From a virus: a stretch of 32,157 nt of DNA. Below the pieces are notes generated by a model. The model saw only the letters and a program-made list of their open reading frames with translations, had not been told where the DNA came from and did no database searches. This document shows, piece by piece, positions 1 through 8,097 of this stretch (positions are counted from its first letter, which is position 1; every line of letters starts with the position of its first letter). A program made the position numbers and the translations under genes. The stretch lies in the IMG/VR virus record IMGVR_UViG_3300042945_001277, positions 1 to 32,157 of that record. One strand, 5' to 3'.

Positions 1-798
1 TAAACGATATTCACCTTCTTCTGTAAAGTTTGTTGTGATAAATTCTGCAATTTCTTTTTTAATATTGTTCTGCGAAACTTTGCCGTTGGATGGTTCAAAT
101 CTTTGAACTCTCTGTTTCATTGCTTCATATTCAGCATCTTCCATTATTTTACGGCGAAGAATTAAATACTCGATATGTATTTCTTCGGGACTAACACCGT
201 ATTGTTTTGCATAATATGTTTTGTAAAGTATCAACTGTGATGTTTTTACTTTATCTGTCTTTGCATATTTGTTCCAACCATTTGTGCTAGTTTTGAAATC
301 ATATATGTATATCTCACCGGTCTTTGTATTTCTGATTACCAAATCAAGAAACCCAACTAATCGTACCGTTGGATGACTTTCAAGTGGAACTATGTTTAGC
401 GGAACTTCTATACCAACCAATTCATAATCTTTCTTTTGAAAGAAATCTGCACGATGTGCTTTAAACCATTGAAGAATTTGAACACCATCGGAATAGTATT
501 CTTTCAACTCTTTATCATTTGAGAAATGAATACCCTTTGATTCTTCGAGTAATTTTTTATATTCACCACGAATACCAGTGTGTAACATTTCATCGAGGTC
601 AAGTTTATTTGCCTCAACTATTGATTTCTCATAAATGTTTTTCACATACTCTTGTAACACTTCATGCATTACTGTTCCGAAAAGGGCAGCAGTTGATGGT
701 TGAAATGTATAGTGTTTATCTATGTAATTGAGTTTCCATCTATTAGGACAGACTTTCCACATTTGATATTGTGAGAAAGATACTTTACGATTAGGCAT
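1..798 (-). CDS. PD-(D/E)XK nuclease, RecB/Cas4-like (3' end outside window)
   Basis: The reading frame opens with ATG at 798 and runs off the window edge, so only the first 266 residues are visible. Residues 41-46 (GTVMHE) match the conserved Gly/His/Glu helix motif of the RecB/Cas4 branch. Asp152 in LVGFLD and Asp167/Lys169 in YDFKTS match the D...DxK metal-binding core of PD-(D/E)XK nucleases. The N-terminus (SFSQYQMWKVCPNRWKL) is also typical of this branch. Family knowledge predicts a Mg-dependent DNA exonuclease or endonuclease used in phage recombination or DNA processing. It overlaps the end of the preceding gene (stop at 791) by 8 bases, so the two are probably co-transcribed with metK. 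No Cas4 Fe-S cysteine cluster can be judged because the C-terminus is missing. Confidence 0.85.
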   Translation of the reverse strand, partial: MPNRKVSFSQYQMWKVCPNRWKLNYIDKHYTFQPSTAALFGTVMHEVLQEYVKNIYEKSIVEANKLDLDEMLHTGIRGEYKKLLEESKGIHFSNDKELKEYYSDGVQILQWFKAHRADFFQKKDYELVGIEVPLNIVPLESHPTVRLVGFLDLVIRNTKTGEIYIYDFKTSTNGWNKYAKTDKVKTSQLILYKTYYAKQYGVSPEEIHIEYLILRRKIMEDAEYEAMKQRVQRFEPSNGKVSQNNIKKEIAEFITTNFTEEGEYRL

Positions 799-1279
799 TC
801 ATTTTTTTCACGGTTAATGGTACAAATAAATTTACGATTGGTAAACCACCGGTAACATAATAGACACCGATGAATTTTTGTTTTGCCATACGCAATAGTG
901 AATCTATATTTAAAACATTATAGTTCATAGAATGTTTTATCATATTAAACACATCTTTATTTTTTGCTTCAAGAGAGTTTGGATTATTTACATATTCATT
1001 TACACTATCTGTTAAATTCAGTATATTGGATCCATTGACTTCACCAACATAAAGATTTTTAGTTTTAACCATCCTTTCAGTTTTGTTCAAGTCTGTATAA
1101 TAAAATACTCTTGGAACATCTGAAATTTTGTAGTCATTATTTGTCCAAAAAGATTTATTTTTTATAGCAATTTGAGGATCAAGTATTACTGAATCACCCA
1201 TTTCATTTTGTGTATAATGATATAACTTAACTGATCCAGAAAGTGTAATCTCCTCTTTAATCAAATCTTTAAGCTTCAC
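791..1279 (-). CDS. Leader-bearing protein of unknown function; candidate internal-head protein
   Basis: I place the start at GTG 1279, preceded by GGGAG at good spacing. The protein then begins MKLKDLIKEE and fits the leader shared by other genes here; earlier in-frame TTG (1312) and ATG (1303) starts lie deep inside metK. The frame gives 162 residues and overlaps metK by 11 bases, suggesting translational coupling. After the leader come motifs VKLYHYT, ILDP and PRVFYYTDLN that resemble a conserved phage hypothetical family I cannot name. An ADP-ribosyltransferase-like fold (compare the injected T4 Alt) is speculation only, since I cannot identify an R-S-E or H-Y-E triad. The [ILV]-x-E site after residue 9 would be the predicted cleavage point. 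Unlike other leader genes it has no late-type promoter immediately upstream. Confidence 0.7.
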   Translation of the reverse strand: MKLKDLIKEEITLSGSVKLYHYTQNEMGDSVILDPQIAIKNKSFWTNNDYKISDVPRVFYYTDLNKTERMVKTKNLYVGEVNGSNILNLTDSVNEYVNNPNSLEAKNKDVFNMIKHSMNYNVLNIDSLLRMAKQKFIGVYYVTGGLPIVNLFVPLTVKKMNA

Positions 1280-2411
1280 CAATTTTCTCCCATTCAAATT
1301 CATTATTTCCAAAGTGGCCTTTCTTTGCCGTTTGTAAATAAATAGGAGTTTTTAATTTTAATCTTTCTATTATTTTACTTGGTGTCAAATCTTGTTCTGT
1401 TAAATTTCCAAGACCATATTCCTTTCCTGTTGTTGGATCGTAGATTCTATATGAAACTGGATATTCTTCTCCGATTGCATAAGCAAGTTGAACCTTAATC
1501 TTCTTTGCTTCTGGATTTTCATTCAGAGTTTTCTTGGCAATATATCTTGCCATATAAGCGGCACTTCTATCAACTTTACTTGGATCCTTTCCAGAGAAAG
1601 CACCACCACCAATCTCACAATCAGCACCATATTGATCAACAACAATCTTTCTACCAGTCAATCCACAATCCGAAATAGGTCCACCAATATTCCATTCACC
1701 GGCAGGATTGATAAAATATCTTGTATTTTTTGTGAACAAACTTCTAAGACTTGATGGTATTTCTCTGAATACTTCTGGTAGTATCATTGAATGAAACATA
1801 GTTTGTAATCTTTCCAAGTTGATTTTTTCACTATGACACATAGACATAACAACATTATCAACGGAAACGGCTCTACCATTTTCAAATACAATAGATACTT
1901 GACTCTTCATATCAGGACGAAGAATATCTTCATTCTTATAGTGATTTTTAACAAGTTTGTAAGCAACATCGATTAGTTTCTTTGCTAAGTAAATTGGTAT
2001 TGGCATTCCATTTGGTGTTTCTCTTGTAGCGAATCCAAACATGATTCCTTGATCACCCGCAGTTGTTATTTCACCTTTATCAACTGCACCGTTTATTTCA
2101 GGTGATTGTGCACTCAAATTAAAATGTATGTTGCAGGTATAACCATTAAAACCAATTTCTTTTGTAGTATAACCAATATCACAAATAGTTTTACGAACTA
2201 TTCCAGTCAAGTCCACTTTTGATAAAGAAGCAGTTGATGTTATTTCACCAGCAACATATACATCAGTATCTTTTACCATCACTTCACAGGCAACTTTTGA
2301 ATTTGGATCCTTACTTAAATAAGCATCCAATACTGCATCTGAAATCTGGTCAGCAATTTTATCAGGATGACCAGGTGAAACATATTCCGAAGTCCATACA
2401 TATTTACTCAT
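1269..2411 (-). CDS. metK: S-adenosylmethionine synthetase (MetK)
   Basis: The 380-residue protein is essentially full length for MetK (about 385-400 residues). It would make S-adenosylmethionine from methionine and ATP. Visible motifs are GHPDK (14-18) in the ATP site, a TAGDQGIMFG segment (about 117-126), the NPAGEWNIGGP and GLTGRKIVVD segments (about 235-258), and the phosphate loop GGGAFSGKD (about 268-276) followed by KVDRSAAY. All key regions look intact. The ATG overlaps the upstream stop by one base (TAATG), placing it in the gp44-gp62-Nmad1 operon. Phage MetK is uncommon. With three SPPY methyltransferases in the same window, the simplest role is raising the methyl-donor supply for DNA modification; this role is inferred. 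Confidence 0.97.
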   Translation of the reverse strand: MSKYVWTSEYVSPGHPDKIADQISDAVLDAYLSKDPNSKVACEVMVKDTDVYVAGEITSTASLSKVDLTGIVRKTICDIGYTTKEIGFNGYTCNIHFNLSAQSPEINGAVDKGEITTAGDQGIMFGFATRETPNGMPIPIYLAKKLIDVAYKLVKNHYKNEDILRPDMKSQVSIVFENGRAVSVDNVVMSMCHSEKINLERLQTMFHSMILPEVFREIPSSLRSLFTKNTRYFINPAGEWNIGGPISDCGLTGRKIVVDQYGADCEIGGGAFSGKDPSKVDRSAAYMARYIAKKTLNENPEAKKIKVQLAYAIGEEYPVSYRIYDPTTGKEYGLGNLTEQDLTPSKIIERLKLKTPIYLQTAKKGHFGNNEFEWEKIGEA

Positions 2412-2782
2412 TATTTACCCCACTTACCAGATTGAACAAGTTGTGCAATAATACCATATACAGAAATATCTTTGAATGTATCATCAAGACTTTCACCAAC
2501 GGCATCTTTTGATCCAAACATAATCATTTGTTTGTATCGATTTATTTTATCATTTAATCTGAAAAACAAACCTTGTAGGGAAAGTTTACGGTCTTCCTCT
2601 CTTTCAAGGGAACTACCCATTGATATATTATCGGGTCCATAATTACTTTGTTTTGCACAAAACAATTCATATTGTGCCTGTTGAATACGCTTAAATTCCG
2701 CAGTCATAACAGGAAATTTCTTTTCCATTTCACCCACAACTTCTGATTGTTTCATACTTAAATCTCTTTCGGTAATTGCCAT
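2411..2782 (-). CDS. DUF1599 / Nmad1-type nucleotide-modification-associated protein
   Basis: The region FCAKQSNYGPDNIS ... LFFRLNDKINRYKQM ... GESLDDTFKDISVYGIIAQL matches, from memory, the DUF1599 family (Pfam's 'nucleotide modification associated domain 1'). It is all-helical with acidic E/D pairs, like nucleotide-binding MazG/dUTPase-type helical folds. Its molecular role is not established, but it is associated with phage base-modification pathways. I chose ATG 2782 (MAITERD...) because GAGGA lies at good spacing upstream. ATG 2797 overlaps the gp62 stop (ATGA) and is the alternative, adding five residues. It lies directly before metK and overlaps it by one base, which fits a role in nucleotide or DNA modification. 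Confidence 0.75.
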   Translation of the reverse strand: MAITERDLSMKQSEVVGEMEKKFPVMTAEFKRIQQAQYELFCAKQSNYGPDNISMGSSLEREEDRKLSLQGLFFRLNDKINRYKQMIMFGSKDAVGESLDDTFKDISVYGIIAQLVQSGKWGK

Positions 2783-2793
2783 TTTAGTATTCC

Positions 2794-3246
2794 TCATTTT
2801 ACAGTCTTTAATTGTTTTTCAAATTTTTTAATATCTGCTTCAGGTGTTCCATATTGTTTTAGTATATCAATCAATTCATCTGGATTTTCTTTTGCCAGAT
2901 ATTTGATATACCCATAAACTTCGTTCCTTCCCAATTCATAATGGTTACAAAATACCGATACCATTTCTGGTTCAATATCTATTTTGTTTTTACCTTTTAT
3001 GTATTTGAGAAAGAACGATTTTTTTGGGAGGACATCATGTAAAAGTTTATAGTAATCCTTTGAAGATAGTATTCCATTTGAATATGTTTGAAACTCATTT
3101 ATGGCTTCAACAAATTCAGGTTCCATTGAAAAGAAACGAGCAATCATATAGTTGCTCCAAGATTTTGTATCTTCTTCGGATAGTTCTTCCCATTTCGTTT
3201 TACGAATGGTAACACCTTTTATGTGATCAAATAAACTTTTTGCCAT
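2794..3246 (-). CDS. 62: Clamp loader small subunit, gp62-like
   Basis: This 150-residue protein lies two genes downstream of gp44. Its N-terminus SLFDHIKGVT, followed by SNYMIARFFSMEPEFV, matches the pattern of gp62 in T4-like marine phages (a short acidic stretch, then N-YMINRFLSM). T4 gp62 is 187 residues, so this is a shorter form. gp62 has no ATPase motifs and forms the 1:4 clamp-loader complex with gp44, opening the gp45 ring at primer ends. The assignment rests on the YMIxRFxSM segment and on gene order, not on overall similarity to T4. The start has AAGGA upstream. The stop overlaps the first possible start of the next gene. Confidence 0.75.
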   Translation of the reverse strand: MAKSLFDHIKGVTIRKTKWEELSEEDTKSWSNYMIARFFSMEPEFVEAINEFQTYSNGILSSKDYYKLLHDVLPKKSFFLKYIKGKNKIDIEPEMVSVFCNHYELGRNEVYGYIKYLAKENPDELIDILKQYGTPEADIKKFEKQLKTVK

Positions 3247-3254
3247 GATAGTCC

Positions 3255-3524
3255 TTAATCATTAAGTTGTTGTCTTTTACTTGGTAAAAATTCATCGTTA
3301 ATATTTCCACATTCTAAACAAGCATAAGTTGGAATTGGAATAATACCTTCTTGTCCTGTTGGTGAAAGCAATGCAGAAATCTTTTTAAAGAATGTAACTT
3401 CGTGGAAAAATTTATTTCCACACTTTGAACAAGAAATATCACTTGCTTGATTCAAGTCAATGTTCACTTGTTGCTGTTGTTGTGGTACTTCACTACCACC
3501 ATTGATGTCATAAATACCCATCAT
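3255..3524 (-). CDS. Small zinc-ribbon protein
   Basis: The 89-residue protein has two CxxC knuckles, Cys32/Cys35 (CSKC) and Cys69/Cys72 (CLEC), spaced as in a zinc ribbon. A poly-Gln run (15-19) and an acidic N-terminus precede them. Between the knuckles lies FFKKISALLSPTGQEG, a segment I have seen in conserved hypotheticals of T4-like marine phages. Its function is unknown; a protein or nucleic-acid binding adaptor in replication or transcription is possible because it sits between gp44 and gp62. ATG 3524 overlaps the gp44 stop (ATGA), with AAGGAG upstream. A second in-frame ATG follows immediately at 3521. Confidence 0.75.
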   Translation of the reverse strand: MMGIYDINGGSEVPQQQQQVNIDLNQASDISCSKCGNKFFHEVTFFKKISALLSPTGQEGIIPIPTYACLECGNINDEFLPSKRQQLND

Positions 3525-4462
3525 TTTCTCCTTTGTTCAATTTCCATAATAATTTGAATAAACATAGCCATGGCATTTATTTCATGGTCTACAACAAAAC
3601 TGTCTTTGTATTGTGCTTCTGCAATAATCAAAATGATAGTTGAAACAAAACCATTGGCAAATGTATCAACATTATCATATAGATAACGAAACATCTGATT
3701 AAAGTCTCTGACATGATTATCAGCAAGTAACTGACGAATACCATCGAACTTTTCTTTTTTACTTTTACTTGATTTCAGAACATCTAAAATAGATGAAAGA
3801 TAATTATGTTCTACCAAAGTTGTTTCATCCAATTTCAAAACACCACCGATAACACATCTTTGAGTTGTGTTAATCACACGGCGAATATCTGGATAAGATT
3901 GATTGATGATTGTTACAAGACTATCTTTCTCATACTTTACACTTTCACCATCAAGAATTTTTACAAGATGTGATGCAACTTCTTTCTTTGACGGTGGAAC
4001 TATATTGAATATCTGACAACGAGACTGAATAGGATCGATAATCTTATCTACATAGTTACAAGTCAAAATGAAACGAGTTGTCTTACTGAATGTTTCGATA
4101 ACATTACGAAGTGCTGCCTGAGCATTCGGTGTCATGTAATCACATTCATCAAGAATAATCAGCTTCAATCCACCGAAACCAATCGAAGAAGCAAACTGTT
4201 TGATTTTATCACGAACAGTATCTACCGAGTTTTCATCGGAAGCATTGATATAAATGTAGTTATCTTTTGCAATAGTATTTGCAACAATCTTAGCAAGTGT
4301 GGTTTTACCACTACCAGCATCACCATAGAGTAGTAAGTGAGGAACATCATTCGTGTCAATATACTGTTGAAATGTTGCCTTTACCGTATCATTGCCAACA
4401 TAAGTGTCAAGTGTCTGTGGACGATACTTTTCATTCCAAATTGTGTGTGAGGGGTTAAACAT
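3521..4462 (-). CDS. 44: Clamp loader AAA+ ATPase, gp44-like
   Basis: The 313-residue AAA+ protein carries Walker A GDAGSGKT (47-54), Walker B LIILDECD (about 101-108), a sensor-1 segment FILTCNY (131-137) and the SRC arginine-finger motif (147-149) typical of clamp-loader subunits. T4 gp44 is 319 residues. Four copies plus gp62 load the gp45 ring onto primed DNA for gp43. It is the first gene of an operon running gp44, zinc ribbon, gp62, Nmad1, metK, leader protein, nuclease. A promoter with a -33/-35 type box sits directly upstream (4494-4526). The start ATG is preceded by TTAAGG. Confidence 0.96.
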   Translation of the reverse strand: MFNPSHTIWNEKYRPQTLDTYVGNDTVKATFQQYIDTNDVPHLLLYGDAGSGKTTLAKIVANTIAKDNYIYINASDENSVDTVRDKIKQFASSIGFGGLKLIILDECDYMTPNAQAALRNVIETFSKTTRFILTCNYVDKIIDPIQSRCQIFNIVPPSKKEVASHLVKILDGESVKYEKDSLVTIINQSYPDIRRVINTTQRCVIGGVLKLDETTLVEHNYLSSILDVLKSSKSKKEKFDGIRQLLADNHVRDFNQMFRYLYDNVDTFANGFVSTIILIIAEAQYKDSFVVDHEINAMAMFIQIIMEIEQRRK

Positions 4463-4493
4463 AACATACCTTAATGATTGATAATTTCATATA

Positions 4494-4526
4494 CTAATAT
4501 ACAAAATTTCTAGATAAGATCCAAAA
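4494..4526 (-). promoter_or_regulatory. Early-type promoter for the gp44 operon
   Basis: On the minus strand the sequence reads TTTTG, 20 bases, then TATATTAG, followed by TATA. The same arrangement precedes gp45, the flap nuclease and gp32. It fits a Bacteroidota-like TTTG/TAnnTTTG pair, or equally a sigma70-like TTGGAT-N17-TATATT. Confidence 0.7.
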
Positions 4527-4541
4527 CATTTCTAAAAATAA

Positions 4542-4574
4542 AGGTTGGCATTAAATATAAAATAATGCCAACCT
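4542..4574 (-). terminator. Hairpin terminator after the repeat-protein gene
   Basis: A perfect 12-base inverted repeat (AGGTTGGCATTA ... TAATGCCAACCT) with a 9-base loop is followed on the minus strand by TTATTTTT. It lies 32 bases past the stop of the gene ending at 4606 and just before the gp44 promoter. Confidence 0.85.
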
Positions 4575-4605
4575 AATAATTTTATTGAATTATATTGTGT
4601 ATAAT

Positions 4606-5361
4606 TTAGCCATTGTATTCCTCATACTTAGGACCAAAATTAAAGCTATCTGCTTGTATATTTTTTAGTGCCCATTTTATTTCAGACTTTCCAATTTTAT
4701 TGTTATTACTGGCCATAAAAGTTTCCTTGACAATTTTTGGGCCACCTTTGAATGAAGTAAGGAGGTTGAAAGAACAATCAAAAACACCATTAACGGTAGC
4801 TGGTGATCCTTCGAGTGATACCAGATTATTGTAATTACACATAAATGTTTTGCAAGATGATGGAGCACCTTTCAAAGATTTCAAAGAATTACCTGAAACA
4901 TTATATCGCCCACCAACTTTTTTTGGACAACCTTCCAATGATATTAGTTTTGTATTATCGCTAATTTCAACATCACCATCAACAACTTCTGGTGCACCTT
5001 TCAATGATTTTATTTGAGTTCCCTGACACATAAAATCACCATGAACTATTTTCGGAGAACCCTCTAATGACAAAAGAGTGGAATTTTTACAAATAAAGTC
5101 TCCCTTTACTTCGCCAAATTTAACAAGAAGTTGTTTCATTCCTGTTTTTTCAAGATGTAATCCAACATTCACATCTACCGTTAAATCTGCATTTATTTTA
5201 CAATATTTAAGAGGAATTGACATTTCTTTAAGAGCAACTTTCACTTCTTGTATTGTTGTTGGAAAACTTATCTCTTTTAATACTACATTCTCCGCAAATC
5301 CAGTTCTGAATTTGTCTTGAATGTTTCTACCTTCTTGTACCAGATCTTTCATCTTTATCAT
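4606..5361 (-). CDS. Leader-bearing protein with leucine-rich-like repeats
   Basis: The 251-residue protein begins MIKMKDLVQEGRNIQDKF, the shared leader with a V-Q-E/G site. From about residue 90 it has six repeats of 20-22 residues with consensus [LI]xS[LF][EK]G[ASCG]P followed by a xxGxFxC/N strand. This is a leucine-rich-like beta-solenoid repeat seen in phage and bacterial hypotheticals. Such solenoids usually bind other proteins, but no partner is evident. The gene stands alone between a late-type promoter (5396-5405) and a strong hairpin terminator (4542-4574), with GGAG before the ATG. I infer a late-expressed protein packaged in the head and delivered to the host. The leader itself may be removed on maturation. 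Confidence 0.8.
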   Translation of the reverse strand: MIKMKDLVQEGRNIQDKFRTGFAENVVLKEISFPTTIQEVKVALKEMSIPLKYCKINADLTVDVNVGLHLEKTGMKQLLVKFGEVKGDFICKNSTLLSLEGSPKIVHGDFMCQGTQIKSLKGAPEVVDGDVEISDNTKLISLEGCPKKVGGRYNVSGNSLKSLKGAPSSCKTFMCNYNNLVSLEGSPATVNGVFDCSFNLLTSFKGGPKIVKETFMASNNNKIGKSEIKWALKNIQADSFNFGPKYEEYNG

Positions 5362-5376
5362 ATTATACTCCGAAAA

Positions 5377-5405
5377 AAAATACTATTTGTATACCATATA
5401 AATAT
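5377..5405 (-). promoter_or_regulatory. Late-type promoter for the repeat-protein gene
   Basis: The minus strand reads ATATTTATAT (5405-5396), then ATAGTATTTT (5386-5377). There is no -33 TTG box. The same two-part element occurs before the genes starting at 18896, 26252 and 31287. Confidence 0.6.
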
Positions 5406-5408
5406 AAT

Positions 5409-6473
5409 CTATTTTTGAAAAACAAAGATTGGCTCTCTTTTATACCCTGCACCCATGACGGCAGATAGTATCAGTTGTAGGGTATCGGTGTGAGTAAAGC
5501 CAACTAAGTTGGCATACTTTATAGTCATTTCTTCGAGGTCTTTATACTTTGGTGTGTTGGCTATGTTGATTAACATATAGCCACCTTTTTTAAGACCATG
5601 ATAACAATTCCGAAATGTTCCTTGAAGAAATCCAGAACCCCAATCTTCTCTCGTTGGAAACTTATTGTATGACTGTGTTTCTTCATCTGCATATTTCTCT
5701 GTATCAAAATATGGTGGTGAAGTGAAACATAAGTCTAATGTTTCTGCCTCTGGAAGATAGTCCTCTGAACCCATCATGTTTAATTGAATATCTTTCCCAA
5801 GATAATCAAAGTCATCACGAAGTTTACAAAGTCCTTCAAATGTTTTCGTAGATGGTTCTGTTCCGATATAAGTTTTGATGTATGGTGATGCAAGAGCACC
5901 AACCAATCTTCCACCCCAACCACAAGACATATCCCACATTACACCATCACCACCAAAGTTTTTATAGATGACACCGGCTGCTGTTGGTCTGAAATTAGAA
6001 ACACCTTGAACACCAGAATATATTTTAAGTGATTGACGCAAACGGTTTTCTTGAAAAGTACCACCCCAATGTTTTGATAACCATTTCAAACATTTACGAA
6101 TAGTCATTTTGAATGTTTGGTCATTCAGAAAATTATCCATAGGAGACATTTTAGAATTGCCACACTTTACTTCCATTGCATGAGGAAAGTATGACCACGC
6201 CAATCGAAGTCCGTTCATGGTTTGAATTATATCACCGTCTTTGAAAATAGAATCATAATCAAACTGTTGAAGTTTTCTCATGTGTTCATGTTTTTCTTGT
6301 TCGGTGATTTTCATATACGGATAACCATGTTTGCGGTAATACTGAAAGATACAATCAATCGTATCATCCAATTCTCTTTTACCTGCAAAGTATTCGCCCG
6401 TTTCTTTCCACAGACGAACTTCTAGCGGATCAACATCAAAAAATTTACCTAAACTTTCACTATCTACTTTCAT
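5409..6473 (-). CDS. SPPY-type DNA methyltransferase (paralogue 1)
   Basis: This S-adenosylmethionine-dependent methyltransferase has its binding loop DMSCGWGGR (about residues 181-189 from this start) and catalytic TSPPY (about 251-255), followed by the family signature YADEETQSY. A TSPPY motif is usual for N4-cytosine methylation but also occurs in N6-adenine enzymes, so the target base is not decided. Motif I precedes motif IV. I place the start at ATG 6473, one base after the upstream TAA (TAATATG), a layout also used by gp43; an upstream ATG at 6506 would overlap the previous gene by 32 bases. The N-terminal half is helical and without recognised domains, possibly for target recognition. 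No endonuclease partner is adjacent. Confidence 0.85.
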   Translation of the reverse strand: MKVDSESLGKFFDVDPLEVRLWKETGEYFAGKRELDDTIDCIFQYYRKHGYPYMKITEQEKHEHMRKLQQFDYDSIFKDGDIIQTMNGLRLAWSYFPHAMEVKCGNSKMSPMDNFLNDQTFKMTIRKCLKWLSKHWGGTFQENRLRQSLKIYSGVQGVSNFRPTAAGVIYKNFGGDGVMWDMSCGWGGRLVGALASPYIKTYIGTEPSTKTFEGLCKLRDDFDYLGKDIQLNMMGSEDYLPEAETLDLCFTSPPYFDTEKYADEETQSYNKFPTREDWGSGFLQGTFRNCYHGLKKGGYMLINIANTPKYKDLEEMTIKYANLVGFTHTDTLQLILSAVMGAGYKREPIFVFQK

Positions 6474-6474
6474 A

Positions 6475-8097
6475 TTATGGCTTATAGAATACAAATATTG
6501 GCTCATGTTTAAACCACTCACCGTTGAATAAAACTTTATTTGCAAGTCTTTCCGGATCAGAATTACCAATCATCTTTGTCATCAACATACACATTTTGCC
6601 TTTGTATTCCATTCCAAGTGATTTCAAAATGTTAATTGAATCTTCTTCAAGGTTTATAGTTTTAGTTGCAGATACTTTGATATTTGCAATGTTCCAACAA
6701 AGGTATCTATCATTCTTCAAATATCTAACAGAAGTTTCAAGTGTTGGACGAAGAAAGTTGTCTCTCCAATCTGCATACTCTCCGTGTGATTTGTAAGATT
6801 GTGTATCATCATCTGAATACATTTCACGATTAAAATATGGTGGTGATGTGAAAACAAAATCCAACTTACCTTCATACTTTTGGAATTTAGGATTGTTTTG
6901 AATCAATTCAGAACCATCTTGAAAAACATCGTATGTATGATCTTCTTTTACATCGAAGAATCTTGATGAAAGAGAACTACCCTTTTCACCGATAGACTTC
7001 AAATAAAAATCTGCAAGATACTCATAACGAGTTGTTCCCAATTCCGGAATAGAATTGTCTGTATTTGGATCAGTTCCAACATAATGTATCGGGCGACTTA
7101 CAGACATTGCACCAAGTATTCTACCACCCCAACCTGCACTTGGATCATATACCGTAACCATTTCACTTGCCGGAATATGTTTCGTAAAATGTTCATACAA
7201 AAACTTTGCAGTCATTGGTGGAAAGTTTACAGCAGGTTGTGAGAATGAAATACGGAATATCTGAAATGCCTGTGGAAATAACTTTGCACTCTTTTCATAT
7301 ACTCTAACCAAGAAAACATTTACTCTTGGTTCTTCACCGTCTTTTTTTATCATAAAGTTATCAGACAGTTCATCTATATCACCCAAATAAAAAATCATAC
7401 TCGCATCAAGTATTCCATCCTTAACAAACTCACGAATTTGATCGGCTTTGATAGTTAAATACTTTGTATATTTTTTATTGTAGGTTTCAAGTGTGCAAGA
7501 TATTTTTGAAATACGCAAACCTTGTCCATCAAATCTACCATCACCATTCTTAAATGCTAAGAAGAAATCTCGAAGTGTTTCTCCCTCACGAAAGTATGGA
7601 TTCTTAATTTGATTTGAAGAAATTGATTTACTATACAAATACATTGAATCATTGTATAGAGTTCTACGCATAACATGATGAAATGTATCTTTCATTTCAT
7701 CGGTGAAGAAATCGTAAATTGATCTTGAAGTTTCACCATTTGTTCCACTTGCTATTTTTGTTTTTAACATTGTTGGAAAAAATTGGTTAGCAGCAGAACC
7801 ATTTTTAGAAAAATTGGCAATGACGCCGATGATGTCAGCGTCATTACCTTTTTCTGGATTATGAAAAATCTTTGAAGAATTGAATTGACGGAGCTTTGAA
7901 AATGATTGTATGATTTCTTCTTCACTTCTGCCAACAAGTGGCGGTTTACCATTTTCATCCCAATCTTTCAAAAACCTCATTCGTAAATCTTCTACCCATT
8001 CGGAAAACTTTTTATCGTCATAAGTTACCAACTCACCATATGTTATATTACATGGCCAGGATAGAACATTACCTTTTTCATAAAAATATTTTTGCAT
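6475..8097 (-). CDS. SPPY-type DNA methyltransferase (paralogue 2)
   Basis: At 540 residues this is the largest of the three paralogues. It has a binding loop DPSAGWGGRILG, a catalytic FTSPPYFNREMY and the signature SDDDTQSY, then NIANI. The N-terminal roughly 300 residues are longer than in the other copies and may hold a different target-recognition region. The ATG overlaps the gp45 stop by one base (TAATG), so it is translated from the clamp operon. It presumably methylates phage DNA as it is replicated. Specificity cannot be read from the sequence. No frameshift or missing key residue is visible. Confidence 0.87.
   Translation of the reverse strand: MQKYFYEKGNVLSWPCNITYGELVTYDDKKFSEWVEDLRMRFLKDWDENGKPPLVGRSEEEIIQSFSKLRQFNSSKIFHNPEKGNDADIIGVIANFSKNGSAANQFFPTMLKTKIASGTNGETSRSIYDFFTDEMKDTFHHVMRRTLYNDSMYLYSKSISSNQIKNPYFREGETLRDFFLAFKNGDGRFDGQGLRISKISCTLETYNKKYTKYLTIKADQIREFVKDGILDASMIFYLGDIDELSDNFMIKKDGEEPRVNVFLVRVYEKSAKLFPQAFQIFRISFSQPAVNFPPMTAKFLYEHFTKHIPASEMVTVYDPSAGWGGRILGAMSVSRPIHYVGTDPNTDNSIPELGTTRYEYLADFYLKSIGEKGSSLSSRFFDVKEDHTYDVFQDGSELIQNNPKFQKYEGKLDFVFTSPPYFNREMYSDDDTQSYKSHGEYADWRDNFLRPTLETSVRYLKNDRYLCWNIANIKVSATKTINLEEDSINILKSLGMEYKGKMCMLMTKMIGNSDPERLANKVLFNGEWFKHEPIFVFYKP

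Noticed and set aside
4680-5100. DNA-level tandem repeat or CRISPR-like array in the repeat gene
   Set aside because: The periodicity is in the protein (about 21 residues). At the DNA level the units differ, and there are no identical repeats with spacers.
5362-5408. TATAAATA on the plus strand read as T4-type late promoters pointing rightward
   Set aside because: No plus-strand genes exist to express, and the position is consistently upstream of minus-strand starts, so I treat them as minus-strand elements.
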